The notes under the pieces were generated by a model. That model worked only from the letters and a program-made list of their open reading frames with translations, was not told the DNA's origin and did no database searches. Below are positions 25,711 to 34,280 of a DNA stretch of 64,000 bases, in pieces; positions within the stretch are counted from its first letter, which is position 1; each line of letters opens with the position of its first letter. The translations under genes were made by a program, and so were the position numbers. Source of the DNA: Pseudopedobacter sp965218985 (GTDB lineage: Bacteria > Bacteroidota > Bacteroidia > Sphingobacteriales > Sphingobacteriaceae); assembly GCA_965218985.1 (NCBI GenBank), contig CBDCMP010000004.1:248001-312000 (forward strand), given 5' to 3'.

Positions 25711-26279
25711 TGGCTTACGCACCAAGATTAAAAAATAAATACAAAGAGGAGATCGTGTCCGCACTGAAAGATAAATTTCAGTATAAAAGTGTGATGCAGG
25801 TACCTAAGTTGCAAAAAATCGCTATCAACCAGGGTGTTGGAGCGGGTGTGACTGACAAGAAAGTTGTTGAATCGGCTATTTTGGAATTAACAACCATCAC
25901 TGGTCAGCAGGCTGTGTCAGCAAGGTCTAAAAAAGATATTTCAAACTTCAAATTGCGTAAAGGTATGCCGGTTGGTGTGCGTGTGACTTTGCGTGATAAC
26001 CAGATGTATGAATTTCTTGATAGGTTGATTGCTGTAGCTTTGCCTCGTATCCGTGATTTCAAAGGAATTAATGATAAGGGTTTTGATGGAAGAGGAAATT
26101 ACACTTTAGGTATTTCTGAACAAATCATCTTTCCTGAAATCAATATTGATAAGATTAATAAAATTCAAGGAATGGATATCACTTTCGTAACCAGTGCAGC
26201 TACAGATGTGGAAGCATTAGAGTTATTAAAACAATTCGGTTTACCATTTAAAAATCATAACATCGTTCACAATGGCTAA
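25710..26279 (+). CDS. rplE: 50S ribosomal protein L5
   Basis: 189 aa. Contains QVPKLQKIAINQGVGAG, the KKDISNFKLRKGMPVG segment and GRGNYTLGISEQIIFPEI. Binds 5S rRNA. The end overlaps rpsN by 8 bases, suggesting coupled translation. Confidence 0.97.
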   Translation: MAYAPRLKNKYKEEIVSALKDKFQYKSVMQVPKLQKIAINQGVGAGVTDKKVVESAILELTTITGQQAVSARSKKDISNFKLRKGMPVGVRVTLRDNQMYEFLDRLIAVALPRIRDFKGINDKGFDGRGNYTLGISEQIIFPEINIDKINKIQGMDITFVTSAATDVEALELLKQFGLPFKNHNIVHNG

Positions 26280-26541
26280 AGAAGGAATAAAGGCTCGCGA
26301 ATTAAAGCGTCAAAAAATGGTGGCTAAATATGCTGCTAAAAGAGAAGCATTGAAAGCTGCGGGAGATTTTGAAGGTTTAGATAAATTACCTAAAAACTCT
26401 TCTCCGGTTCGTTTACACAACCGTTGTAAATTAACCGGCCGTCCAAGAGGTTATATGCGCCAGTTTGGAATTTCAAGGGTGACCTTCCGTGAAATGGCTT
26501 TGGCCGGGAAAATACCGGGCGTTAGAAAGGCAAGCTGGTAA
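26272..26541 (+). CDS. rpsN: 30S ribosomal protein S14, zinc-free long form
   Basis: 89 aa. The C-terminal NRCKLTGRPRGYMRQFGISR has only one cysteine, so this is the long form without a zinc ribbon rather than the 61-aa CXXC type. Overlaps rplE by 8 bases. Following it is a 69-base gap containing a promoter-like sequence. Confidence 0.97.
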   Translation: MAKEGIKARELKRQKMVAKYAAKREALKAAGDFEGLDKLPKNSSPVRLHNRCKLTGRPRGYMRQFGISRVTFREMALAGKIPGVRKASW

Positions 26542-26569
26542 ATAAAAATGAAACAATGAGAGTTTTTTG

Positions 26570-26577
26570 TACCTTTG
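26570..26577 (+). promoter_or_regulatory. Internal -7 element before rpsH
   Basis: TACCTTTG followed by CGG, 33 bases before the rpsH ATG, matches the TAnnTTTG -7 element. No TTG is found at the expected -33 distance, so strength is uncertain. It lies in one of the longer gaps of the cluster and could raise expression of the spc/alpha segment. Confidence 0.5.
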
Positions 26578-26610
26578 CGGTCCGAAAAATTCTTTTTATT
26601 TAATAGTAAA

Positions 26611-27009
26611 ATGTACACAGATCCAATAGCAGATTATCTTACAAGAGTAAGGAATGCCATCAAGGCCAACCACAGGGTTGTAGAAATTCCTGCATCAAAC
26701 CTAAAAAAGGAGATCACAAAGGTCCTTTTTGACAAGGGTTACATCACGAATTACAAGTTCGAGGATAATGATGTTCAAGGCACCATCAAAGTTGCTTTGA
26801 AATATCACCCGATCACTAAAATTCCAGCTATCCGCAGCATTGCGAGAGCGAGTAAACCTGGTTTGAGAAAATATGCAGGTATGGGCAATATGCCAAGAGT
26901 ATTAAATGGTTTAGGAATCGCCATCATGTCAACTTCTAAAGGTGTAATGACTGATAAAGAAGCAAAACAATTGAATGTGGGCGGTGAGGTTTTATGTTAC
27001 GTATACTAA
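26611..27009 (+). CDS. rpsH: 30S ribosomal protein S8
   Basis: 132 aa from the ATG at 26611 (MYTDPIADYLTRVRNAIKAN); the longer frame from 26575 begins inside the -7 element. C-terminal GIAIMSTSKGVMTDKEAKQL matches the rRNA-binding site. S8 is the spc-operon repressor in some bacteria. Confidence 0.97.
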   Translation: MYTDPIADYLTRVRNAIKANHRVVEIPASNLKKEITKVLFDKGYITNYKFEDNDVQGTIKVALKYHPITKIPAIRSIARASKPGLRKYAGMGNMPRVLNGLGIAIMSTSKGVMTDKEAKQLNVGGEVLCYVY

Positions 27010-27026
27010 TTTAGGAGGATAGAGAG

Positions 27027-27584
27027 ATGTCAAGAATAGGTAAAGCCCCCATTTCAATTCCAAAAGGTGTAACATTAACAGTTTCTAAAGACAATGAGGT
27101 CACTGTTAAAGGCCCAAAAGGAGAATTGAGTCAAAAAGTTGATTCAGATATCACTGTTGCCGAAGAAGAAGGCCATATCGTAGTGAAACGTCCTTCAGAG
27201 CAAAAACGTCACAAAGCATTACATGGTTTGTATCGTTCTTTGATCAATAACATGGTTGTTGGTGTGACTGAAGGTTATAAATTAGAGCAAGAATTAGTAG
27301 GTGTTGGTTACAGAGCAACCAATCAGGGAAATACCCTAGATTTGGTGTTGGGTTATTCTCACCATATCGTGTTTGCACTTCCTCCGGAAATCAAAGTTGC
27401 TACAACAGCAGAAAAAGGAAAGAATCCAACCATTATTTTAGAATCTATCGATAAGCAATTGCTTGGTCAGGTGGCAGCTAAAATACGTTCATTGAGAGCA
27501 CCAGAACCATACAAAGGTAAAGGTATCAAGTTTGTTGGTGAGCAATTGAGAAGAAAAGCAGGTAAGTCAGCATCTAAAAAATAA
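27027..27584 (+). CDS. rplF: 50S ribosomal protein L6
   Basis: 185 aa with two L6 repeats: MSRIGKAPISIPKGVTLTV at the start and PEPYKGKGIKFVGEQLRRKA near the end. A strong AGGAGG sits 10 bases upstream of the ATG. Confidence 0.97.
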   Translation: MSRIGKAPISIPKGVTLTVSKDNEVTVKGPKGELSQKVDSDITVAEEEGHIVVKRPSEQKRHKALHGLYRSLINNMVVGVTEGYKLEQELVGVGYRATNQGNTLDLVLGYSHHIVFALPPEIKVATTAEKGKNPTIILESIDKQLLGQVAAKIRSLRAPEPYKGKGIKFVGEQLRRKAGKSASKK

Positions 27585-27589
27585 TTGTC

Positions 27590-27946
27590 ATGGCAGGAAA
27601 AATTAAATTATCCCGCAGGGAGAGAATAAAAAAGGGAATCAGAAAAAGAATCACTGGTTCACCAGAGCGTCCGCGTTTATCTGTTTTCAGAAGCAACAAA
27701 GGAATTTATGCTCAAATCATTGATGACAATGATGGCAAAACTTTAGTTGCTGCTTCGTCTTCAGAGAAGGATTTCAGTGCAAAAGGCCCTAAAACGGATC
27801 AATCTAAGGAAGTGGGCAAAAAAGTTGCTGAGAAAGCAATTGCAGCTGGAATTAAAGAAGTTGTTTTTGATAGAAATGGTTACTTGTACCATGGCCGGAT
27901 TAAGTCTTTGGCTGAAGGTGCTCGTGAAGCTGGTTTAATCTTTTAA
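27590..27946 (+). CDS. rplR: 50S ribosomal protein L18
   Basis: 118 aa. KIKLSRRERIKKGIRKRITG basic N-terminus, RPRLSVFRSNKGIYAQIIDD and the C-terminal DRNGYLYHGRIKSLAEGARE. Binds 5S rRNA with L5. Confidence 0.97.
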   Translation: MAGKIKLSRRERIKKGIRKRITGSPERPRLSVFRSNKGIYAQIIDDNDGKTLVAASSSEKDFSAKGPKTDQSKEVGKKVAEKAIAAGIKEVVFDRNGYLYHGRIKSLAEGAREAGLIF

Positions 27947-27958
27947 TTTTAGAAGTAG

Positions 27959-28477
27959 ATGTCAACTATAAATATAAAAAGAGTAAAAGCAAACGAGATT
28001 GAATTAAAAGATCGTTTGGTTAGCATCCAACGTGTTGCTAAAGTCACCAAAGGTGGTCGTACCTTCAGTTTTTCAGCTATCGTTGTGGTAGGTGATGAGA
28101 ATGGAGTGGTTGGTTATGGTTTAGGTAAAGCTAAAGAGGTGACCGAAGCGATTTCTAAAGGTGTTGATGATGCCAAGAAGAACTTGGTGAAAGTTCCGAT
28201 TATCAATGGAACCATCCCTCACGAACAAATTGGTAAGTTCTCCGGAGGGTTTGTTTTCTTGAAACCTGCTGCAAACGGTACCGGAGTTATTGCCGGTGGA
28301 GCGATGAGAGCGGTGTTGGAGTCTGCGGGAGTTCATAATGTATTGGCGAAGTCAAAAGGTTCTTCAAATCCACATAACGTGGTTAAAGCAACAATCTCTG
28401 CCTTATCTCAATTAAGGGATGCGCATTCAGTTGCCCAACAAAGAGGAGTTTCATTGGATAAAGTTTTTAACGGTTAA
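27959..28477 (+). CDS. rpsE: 30S ribosomal protein S5
   Basis: 172 aa. LKDRLVSIQRVAKVTKGGRT (dsRBD-like N-terminal domain) and GTGVIAGGAMRAVLESAGVH (C-terminal domain) are intact. Contributes to decoding accuracy. Confidence 0.97.
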   Translation: MSTINIKRVKANEIELKDRLVSIQRVAKVTKGGRTFSFSAIVVVGDENGVVGYGLGKAKEVTEAISKGVDDAKKNLVKVPIINGTIPHEQIGKFSGGFVFLKPAANGTGVIAGGAMRAVLESAGVHNVLAKSKGSSNPHNVVKATISALSQLRDAHSVAQQRGVSLDKVFNG

Positions 28478-28481
28478 GAAG

Positions 28482-28661
28482 ATGGCTAAGATAAAAATCA
28501 CCCAGATCAAGAGCGTTATCGACAGAAGTGAACGCCAAAAAAGGACTATGCAGGCTTTAGGTTTATCTAAAATCAGCCAGAGCGTAGAAGTTGAGGCCAA
28601 TCCGGCAATCATCGGAATGGTAAAGAAAGTGAATCATTTGGTAGCTATAGAAAAAGTATAA
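28482..28661 (+). CDS. rpmD: 50S ribosomal protein L30
   Basis: 59 aa from the ATG at 28482 (MAKIKITQIKSVIDRSERQK), which is the family length; an upstream in-frame ATG inside rpsE would give a non-homologous extension. Confidence 0.95.
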   Translation: MAKIKITQIKSVIDRSERQKRTMQALGLSKISQSVEVEANPAIIGMVKKVNHLVAIEKV

Positions 28662-28666
28662 TCACC

Positions 28667-29113
28667 ATGAATTTAAGTAATTTAAAACCTGCAGAAGGTT
28701 CAACAAAAAACAGAAAAAGAATTGGGCGAGGTACTGGTTCTGGTCGTGGCGGTACATCTACCAAGGGGCACAAGGGAGCACAATCACGTTCGGGTTACTC
28801 TTCAAAAGTAGGTTTTGAAGGTGGTCAGATGCCTTTGCAACGCCGTGTGCCTAAAGTAGGATTCAAGAATCCGAACAGAGTGGAATATGTGGGTGTGAAC
28901 CTGGATGTTTTACAAGCTTTGGCAGAGAAATTCAGCTTAACAGTGGTTGATTTTGATGCAATGAAAGCTCATGGACTAGCATCTAAAAACGATTTGATTA
29001 AAGTGATGGGCAGAGGAGAGGTCAAAACCAAATTAGATGTTAAGGCACATGCATTCACTGCAACTGCTCAAAAAGCTATTGAAGCAGTTGGTGGTTCTGT
29101 TGAAAAAATATAA
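28667..29113 (+). CDS. rplO: 50S ribosomal protein L15
   Basis: 148 aa. MNLSNLKPAEGSTKNRKRIG, then GRGTGSGRGGTSTKGHKGA, the Gly/Arg-rich extended N-terminus, and a globular C-terminal half. Immediately upstream of secY, as usual. Confidence 0.97.
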   Translation: MNLSNLKPAEGSTKNRKRIGRGTGSGRGGTSTKGHKGAQSRSGYSSKVGFEGGQMPLQRRVPKVGFKNPNRVEYVGVNLDVLQALAEKFSLTVVDFDAMKAHGLASKNDLIKVMGRGEVKTKLDVKAHAFTATAQKAIEAVGGSVEKI

Positions 29114-29116
29114 TTA

Positions 29117-30451
29117 ATGAAGAAGCTTTTCACAACGTTATCCAACATTTGGAAAATAGAGGAATTAAGAGAGCGTATTTTATACACGCTCTTAATTCTT
29201 TTGGTATATAGGATTGGATCATTCATTGTACTACCTGGGGTCGATCATAATTCATTGAACAACCAGCAGGCAAAAGAAGGTTTATTAGGGTTGTTAAATA
29301 TGTTCGCAGGAGGATCTTTCTCCAGAGCGTCGATTTTCGCCCTTGGTGTGATGCCTTATATCTCCGCATCTATCGTGGTGCAGCTATTGGGTATTGCCGT
29401 TCCTTATTTCCAAAAAATGCAGAAAGAAGGGGAAAGCGGAAGAAAGAAAATCACTCAAATCACCCGTTATTTAACCATCGGGATCACCGCGTTACAAGCC
29501 ATAGGCTATTTGAAATCTCAAATCGCACCTGATGCAAGATTGATTTCTGATGCACTTTTCATCCCATCTTCTGTTATCATCCTTACTGCCGGAACTATGT
29601 TTGTGATGTGGATGGGAGAGAAAATCACTGATAAAGGGATTGGTAATGGTATCTCCATTTTAATCATGGTTGGAATCATCGCTCAACTGCCTTATGGTAT
29701 TGGTGCTGAATTCTTGAGCAGACAAAATGGATCAGGAGGATTAATCGCTTTCTTTATTGAGTTTGTGGCTTTGTTTGGAGTGGTCATATTCACAGTCCTG
29801 GTAATTCAAGGTACACGTAAGGTGCCTGTTCAATATGCGAAAAAAATCGTAGGCAATAAACAATATGGCGGAGTAAGGCAATACATCCCTTTAAAATTAA
29901 ATGCTGCCGGTGTGATGCCGATCATTTTCGCTCAGGCGATCATGTTCATCCCATCAACGATTGGTTCATTTTTCCCAAATGCACAATCACCTATATTAGC
30001 CTCATTCAGCGATTATACATCATGGACATATAATTTAACATTTGCTATCCTGATTATATTATTCACGTTCTTTTATACAGCCATCACTATCAATCCAAAT
30101 CAGATGTCTGATGATATGAAAAAGAATGGTGGTTTTGTTCCTGGAGTCAAACCCGGCAAAACAACTGCTGATTACATTGATGGGATTATATCCAGGATAA
30201 CTTTTCCTGGGTCCATATTCTTGGCAATTATTGCCATCTTGCCAGCTTTTGCGATCATCGCCGGGGTTAATTCACAATTTGCCCACTTTTTTGGAGGCAC
30301 CTCATTGTTGATTTTAGTAGCGGTGGTTTTAGATACTTTGCAACAGGTGGAGAGTCATTTATTGATGCGTCATTATGATGGATTAATGAAAACCGGGAGA
30401 ATTAAAGGCCGTACTTCTGCGGTATCGGCAGGTTCTGGGGCAGCTTTTTAA
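29117..30451 (+). CDS. secY: Preprotein translocase subunit SecY
   Basis: 444 aa, ten hydrophobic segments. The plug region follows TM1 (GSFIVLPGVDHNSLNNQQAK, then LLGLLNMFAGGSFSRASIFA), and the cytoplasmic loop QGTRKVPVQYAKKIVGNK before TM7 is the ribosome/SecA contact. Forms the inner-membrane Sec channel with SecE and SecG, encoded elsewhere. Three bases after rplO. Confidence 0.97.
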   Translation: MKKLFTTLSNIWKIEELRERILYTLLILLVYRIGSFIVLPGVDHNSLNNQQAKEGLLGLLNMFAGGSFSRASIFALGVMPYISASIVVQLLGIAVPYFQKMQKEGESGRKKITQITRYLTIGITALQAIGYLKSQIAPDARLISDALFIPSSVIILTAGTMFVMWMGEKITDKGIGNGISILIMVGIIAQLPYGIGAEFLSRQNGSGGLIAFFIEFVALFGVVIFTVLVIQGTRKVPVQYAKKIVGNKQYGGVRQYIPLKLNAAGVMPIIFAQAIMFIPSTIGSFFPNAQSPILASFSDYTSWTYNLTFAILIILFTFFYTAITINPNQMSDDMKKNGGFVPGVKPGKTTADYIDGIISRITFPGSIFLAIIAILPAFAIIAGVNSQFAHFFGGTSLLILVAVVLDTLQQVESHLLMRHYDGLMKTGRIKGRTSAVSAGSGAAF

Positions 30452-30455
30452 TATT

Positions 30456-31238
30456 ATGCCTAAGGTTATTTATAAGACTTCTGAAGAGATTGAATTGATA
30501 AGAGAAAGTTCTTTATTGGTTTCAAAAACTCATGCTGAAGTGGCGAAAGTGATTAAAGAAGGCGTGACTACTAAATATCTGAATCAGATTGCGGAAGAAT
30601 TTATAAAAGATAACCAAGCTATACCGGCATTCTTAAATTACAACGGATTCCCCTATACCTTATGCATCTCTTTAAATGACCAGGTGGTTCATGGATTTCC
30701 TAGCGATTATGAATTACGGGAAGGGGATATCCTGTCTGTAGATTGTGGGGTGATTAAGAATAATTATTTCGGGGATTCCGCCTATACTTTCTCTATTGGC
30801 AAAATAGATGTGGAAACGGAGAAATTGTTAAAGGTAACACAGGAATGTCTTCAGCTAGGAATAGAAAAAGCAGTTGTAGGTGGTAGAATAGGAGATATCG
30901 GATTCGCTGTGCAGCAACACGCGGAGAAGAATGGATATGGCGTGGTAAAAGAACTGGTTGGACATGGAGTGGGTAAGAAGTTGCATGAAAAACCTGAAGT
31001 TCCAAATTACGGTAAAAGAGGTTCCGGAATCAAGTTGGAGGAGGGAATGGTTTTGGCTATTGAGCCAATGATCAATGGAGGAAGAGCTGGAGTGAAATTT
31101 TGGGACGATGGCTGGACAGTCTCCACAATTGATAAAAAACCATCTGCCCATTTTGAGCATACGGTGGCGATAAAGAAGGGGAAAGCAGATGTTTTATCCA
31201 CTTTTGAATACATTGAAGAAGTTTTAAATAAAAGGTAG
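30456..31238 (+). CDS. map: Type I methionine aminopeptidase
   Basis: 260 aa. The pitta-bread metal ligands are visible: D in DILSVDCGV and DSAYTFSIG, H in GHGVGKKLHEKPEVPNYG, E in EEGMVLAIEPMI, and E in SAHFEHTVAI. Removes N-terminal Met from nascent proteins. Four bases after secY and commonly co-transcribed with it. Confidence 0.96.
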   Translation: MPKVIYKTSEEIELIRESSLLVSKTHAEVAKVIKEGVTTKYLNQIAEEFIKDNQAIPAFLNYNGFPYTLCISLNDQVVHGFPSDYELREGDILSVDCGVIKNNYFGDSAYTFSIGKIDVETEKLLKVTQECLQLGIEKAVVGGRIGDIGFAVQQHAEKNGYGVVKELVGHGVGKKLHEKPEVPNYGKRGSGIKLEEGMVLAIEPMINGGRAGVKFWDDGWTVSTIDKKPSAHFEHTVAIKKGKADVLSTFEYIEEVLNKR

Positions 31239-31257
31239 GATTTTTAAATTTTTTATT

Positions 31258-31291
31258 TAATTTTGCAACCCGCTTTAGGTGGTGTTAATTA
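31258..31291 (+). promoter_or_regulatory. Possible internal promoter and leader motif before infA
   Basis: TAATTTTG (31258-31265) fits the -7 element, though no -33 TTG is at the right distance. GGTGTTAATTA at 31281-31291 repeats the 11-mer found before rplC. The 71-base gap is long for this cluster. Confidence 0.4.
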
Positions 31292-31309
31292 GGTAAAAAT
31301 TAAAGGTAT

Positions 31310-31528
31310 ATGGCTAAACAATCCTCTATTGAGCAAGACGGAATCATTAAAGAAGCATTATCGAATGCGATGTTTCGTGTTGAATTAGAGAATGGTCACG
31401 AGATTATAGCACATATTTCTGGTAAAATGAGAATGCATTACATCAAGATTTTGCCTGGAGATAGAGTGAAATTGGAGATGTCTCCTTATGATCTCACCAA
31501 AGGTAGAATAACTTATAGGTACAAATAA
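31310..31528 (+). CDS. infA: Translation initiation factor IF-1
   Basis: 72 aa, the standard length. MAKQSSIEQDGIIKEALSNA and MRMHYIKILPGDRVKLEMSP, then YDLTKGRITYRYK, are textbook IF-1 OB-fold sequences. Blocks the ribosomal A site during initiation. Confidence 0.98.
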   Translation: MAKQSSIEQDGIIKEALSNAMFRVELENGHEIIAHISGKMRMHYIKILPGDRVKLEMSPYDLTKGRITYRYK

Positions 31529-31529
31529 A

Positions 31530-31646
31530 ATGAAAGTTAGAGCATCCATTAAAAAACGCAGCGTTGATTGTAAGGTGATCCGTAGAAAGGGAAAATTATA
31601 CGTGATCAACAAAAAGAATCCAAAGTTCAAACAGCGTCAAGGTTAA
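31530..31646 (+). CDS. rpmJ: 50S ribosomal protein L36
   Basis: 38 aa, read directly from the sequence between infA and rpsM: starts MKVRASIKKRSVDCKVIRRK and ends PKFKQRQG. Only one Cys (residue 14) is present and no CXXC/CH zinc set, so this is a zinc-free L36. The ATG follows the infA stop by one base. Confidence 0.95.
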   Translation: MKVRASIKKRSVDCKVIRRKGKLYVINKKNPKFKQRQG

Positions 31647-31670
31647 TTGTTAAAAATCAATAAATATTAA

Positions 31671-32048
31671 ATGGCAAGGATAGCAGGTATTGATTTACCA
31701 AAAAACAAAAGAGGAGAGATCGGCCTTACTTATATCTTCGGAATAGGAAGAAGCACTGCGCAATCAATATTGTCGCAAGCGGGAATCAACGTTGATAAAA
31801 AAGTTCAGGATTGGACCGATGAAGAATTAACAGCGATCCGTAACATCATCACAGAATCTATTAAAGTGGAGGGTCAGCTTCGTTCTGAGGTTCAATTGAA
31901 CATCAAACGTTTAATGGATATTGGATGTTACAGAGGACTACGCCACAGGAAGGGTTTACCATTACGTGGACAGCGAACCAAAAACAATTCTCGTACCCGT
32001 AAAGGAAAGAGAAAAACTGTTGCGAACAAGAAAAAGGCTACTAAATAA
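31671..32048 (+). CDS. rpsM: 30S ribosomal protein S13
   Basis: 125 aa. MARIAGIDLPKNKRGEIGLT, the H2TH core, and the C-terminal RGLRHRKGLPLRGQRTKNNS, then RTRKG, that reaches the P site. Typical alpha-operon position. Confidence 0.97.
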   Translation: MARIAGIDLPKNKRGEIGLTYIFGIGRSTAQSILSQAGINVDKKVQDWTDEELTAIRNIITESIKVEGQLRSEVQLNIKRLMDIGCYRGLRHRKGLPLRGQRTKNNSRTRKGKRKTVANKKKATK

Positions 32049-32064
32049 TAAATTGATTTAAAAG

Positions 32065-32454
32065 ATGGCTAAGTCTAAAAAGGTTACTAAAAAGCGTGTT
32101 GTTGTTGTCGAGTCTATTGGGCAGGCACACATCAATGCTACATTTAATAACATCATCATCACGCTAACCAACAATCAGGGGCAAACGATTTCCTGGTCAT
32201 CTGCTGGTAAGCAAGGATTCAAAGGTTCTAAAAAGAACACACCATACGCTGCATCACAAGCTGCGATTGATTGTGGAAAAGCAGCTCACGATTTAGGATT
32301 ACGTAAGATTGAAGTTTTTGTAAAAGGGCCGGGTTCCGGTCGTGAATCAGCGATTCGTACCTTGCAAAATTCAGGATTAGAGGTGACAACTATAAAGGAT
32401 ATCACTCCGCTTCCACACAACGGTTGTCGCCCCCCTAAAAGAAGAAGAGTTTAA
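32065..32454 (+). CDS. rpsK: 30S ribosomal protein S11
   Basis: 129 aa. GQAHINATFNNIIITLTNNQ and VKGPGSGRESAIRTLQNSGL are characteristic. Forms the platform of the 30S subunit near the mRNA exit. Confidence 0.97.
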   Translation: MAKSKKVTKKRVVVVESIGQAHINATFNNIIITLTNNQGQTISWSSAGKQGFKGSKKNTPYAASQAAIDCGKAAHDLGLRKIEVFVKGPGSGRESAIRTLQNSGLEVTTIKDITPLPHNGCRPPKRRRV

Positions 32455-32519
32455 CTAATCAATTTTTAAAGATAAGATTCTGCAGCTCCAGGTTGCATGA
32501 TACTTTAAAACAACAAATA

Positions 32520-33128
32520 ATGGCAAGATATACAGGTCCAAAATCAAAGATCGCCCGTAAATTCAGAGAACCAATTTTCGGTCCTGATAAGGCATTAGAC
32601 AGGAAAAATTATCCTCCGGGCCAACATGGCGCTTCCAAAAGAAGAGGAAAGCAATCTGAGTATGCTACTCAGTTACAAGAGAAACAAAAGGTGAAATACA
32701 CTTATGGGGTGTTAGAGAAACAATTCTCCAACTTGTTCAAGAAAGCATCTTCAAAAGAAGGCATCACCGGAACAAACTTATTACAACTGCTAGAGGCGAG
32801 ATTAGATAATGCAGTTTACCGTTTTGGCATAGCTCCAACCAGGTCAGGTGCCCGTCAGTTAGTGTCTCACAGACATATCTTGGTAAATGGAGAAGTGGTA
32901 AACATCCCTTCCTATACTTTAAGAGCAGGGGATGTGGTTGAAGTTAGGGAGAAATCTAAAACTTTGGAAACCATCACTTTATCCGTTTCCAGCCGTACCA
33001 TCAACAGATACAATTGGTTAGAATGGGATGCAAAATCTCTATCCGGCAAATTTTTACAATATCCTGAGCGTGAGAGTATCCCTGAGAACATCAAGGAAAA
33101 CTTAATCGTCGAATTGTACTCTAAATAA
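32520..33128 (+). CDS. rpsD: 30S ribosomal protein S4
   Basis: 202 aa from the ATG at 32520 (MARYTGPKSKIARKFREPIF). S4 RNA-binding domain: RLDNAVYRFGIAPTRSGARQ, then LVSHRHILVNGEVV. A zinc-less N-terminus. In E. coli S4 represses the alpha operon. Confidence 0.97.
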   Translation: MARYTGPKSKIARKFREPIFGPDKALDRKNYPPGQHGASKRRGKQSEYATQLQEKQKVKYTYGVLEKQFSNLFKKASSKEGITGTNLLQLLEARLDNAVYRFGIAPTRSGARQLVSHRHILVNGEVVNIPSYTLRAGDVVEVREKSKTLETITLSVSSRTINRYNWLEWDAKSLSGKFLQYPERESIPENIKENLIVELYSK

Positions 33129-33137
33129 TGATATGGG

Positions 33138-33170
33138 TCAATTGCCGGTTTTGATGACTTTGGCAATTGG
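33138..33170 (+). promoter_or_regulatory. Hairpin in the rpsD-rpoA spacer
   Basis: CAATTGCC (33139-33146) pairs perfectly with GGCAATTG (33162-33169) around a 15-base loop. No T-run follows, so it is more likely an RNA-processing, stability or regulatory structure than a terminator. Confidence 0.45.
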
Positions 33171-33210
33171 TTGTATATCCAAAAATTAACGATTAACATA
33201 AGGCAAATAA

Positions 33211-34203
33211 ATGACAATTTTAGCATTTCAGAGACCCGATAAAGTTATTATGCAGAAATCAACAGATTTCGATGGTACGTTTGAATTTCGTCCGTTGGAG
33301 CCTGGCTTTGGTGTAACCATAGGTAACTCTTTAAGGAGAATATTACTTTCTTCATTAGAAGGTTATGCAATCACTTCTGTTCGTTTTTCAGGTGTTTCTC
33401 ACGAATTCTCCACTATTAAAGGTGTTGCAGAAGATGTGGTCGACATCATTTTGAATTTGAAACAAGTACGTTTCAAAAAGACCGGGGATTCAGGTGATTC
33501 TGAAAAGATATTCGTAATCATTAACGGACAATCTTCTTTTAAAGCGGGTGATATCAATAAATTTTCCAACAACTTTGAGGTGTTGAATCCTGATTTTGTG
33601 ATTTGCAACATGGAAGATTCAGTCACTTTAGAGATTGAACTGACCATCAACAAGGGAAGAGGTTACGTTGCTGCAGAAGAGAACAAAAACTTAGATGCTC
33701 CTGTCGGAGTCATCGCGATTGACGCTATCTACACGCCGATCAAAAACGTTAAATACACGATTGAGAATTTCAGGGTTGAACAAAAAACCGATTATGAAAA
33801 ATTGGTTTTAGACATCACCACTGATGGTTCCATTCATCCGGAAGAAGCATTAAAAGAAGCTGCAAAAATTTTGATCCAGCACTTCATGTTATTCTCTGAT
33901 GAGAATCTGGTGTTAGAATCTCAGGCAAAAGAAGAGACTAAAGAAGTTGACGAGGAAGTTTTACACATGCGTAAAATCCTGAAAACTGAATTGGTTGATT
34001 TGGATCTTTCTGTTAGGGCATTGAATTGCTTAAAAGCTGCAGATATCAGGACCTTAGCAGAATTGGTTTCCTATGATGTGGCTGATATGTTAAAGTTCAG
34101 AAACTTCGGGAAAAAATCATTGACTGAAATTCAGGAACTGGTTAAATCAAAAGGTTTGTCATTTGGTATGAACCTGTCTAAATTTAAATTAGACGAAGAA
34201 TAA
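33211..34203 (+). CDS. rpoA: RNA polymerase subunit alpha
   Basis: 330 aa. N-terminal dimerisation domain (GFGVTIGNSLRRILLSSLEG) and C-terminal DNA-binding domain with the HhH region (LSVRALNCLKAADIRTLAEL and FGKKSLTEIQELVKSKGLSF). Required to assemble the core polymerase. Confidence 0.98.
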   Translation: MTILAFQRPDKVIMQKSTDFDGTFEFRPLEPGFGVTIGNSLRRILLSSLEGYAITSVRFSGVSHEFSTIKGVAEDVVDIILNLKQVRFKKTGDSGDSEKIFVIINGQSSFKAGDINKFSNNFEVLNPDFVICNMEDSVTLEIELTINKGRGYVAAEENKNLDAPVGVIAIDAIYTPIKNVKYTIENFRVEQKTDYEKLVLDITTDGSIHPEEALKEAAKILIQHFMLFSDENLVLESQAKEETKEVDEEVLHMRKILKTELVDLDLSVRALNCLKAADIRTLAELVSYDVADMLKFRNFGKKSLTEIQELVKSKGLSFGMNLSKFKLDEE

Positions 34204-34229
34204 TAAAAGCGAAAATGACGTATAATTCC

Positions 34230-34254
34230 CAGCTCGCCAATAGGAGCTAGAGCT
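34230..34254 (+). promoter_or_regulatory. Small hairpin before rplQ
   Basis: AGCTC at 34231-34235 can pair with either of two GAGCT copies (34244-34248 or 34250-34254), giving two alternative short stems in the 77-base rpoA-rplQ spacer. Possible regulatory element; evidence is only the pairing. Confidence 0.3.
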
Positions 34255-34280
34255 GACGGTATGCGCAAATAAATAAAGTA

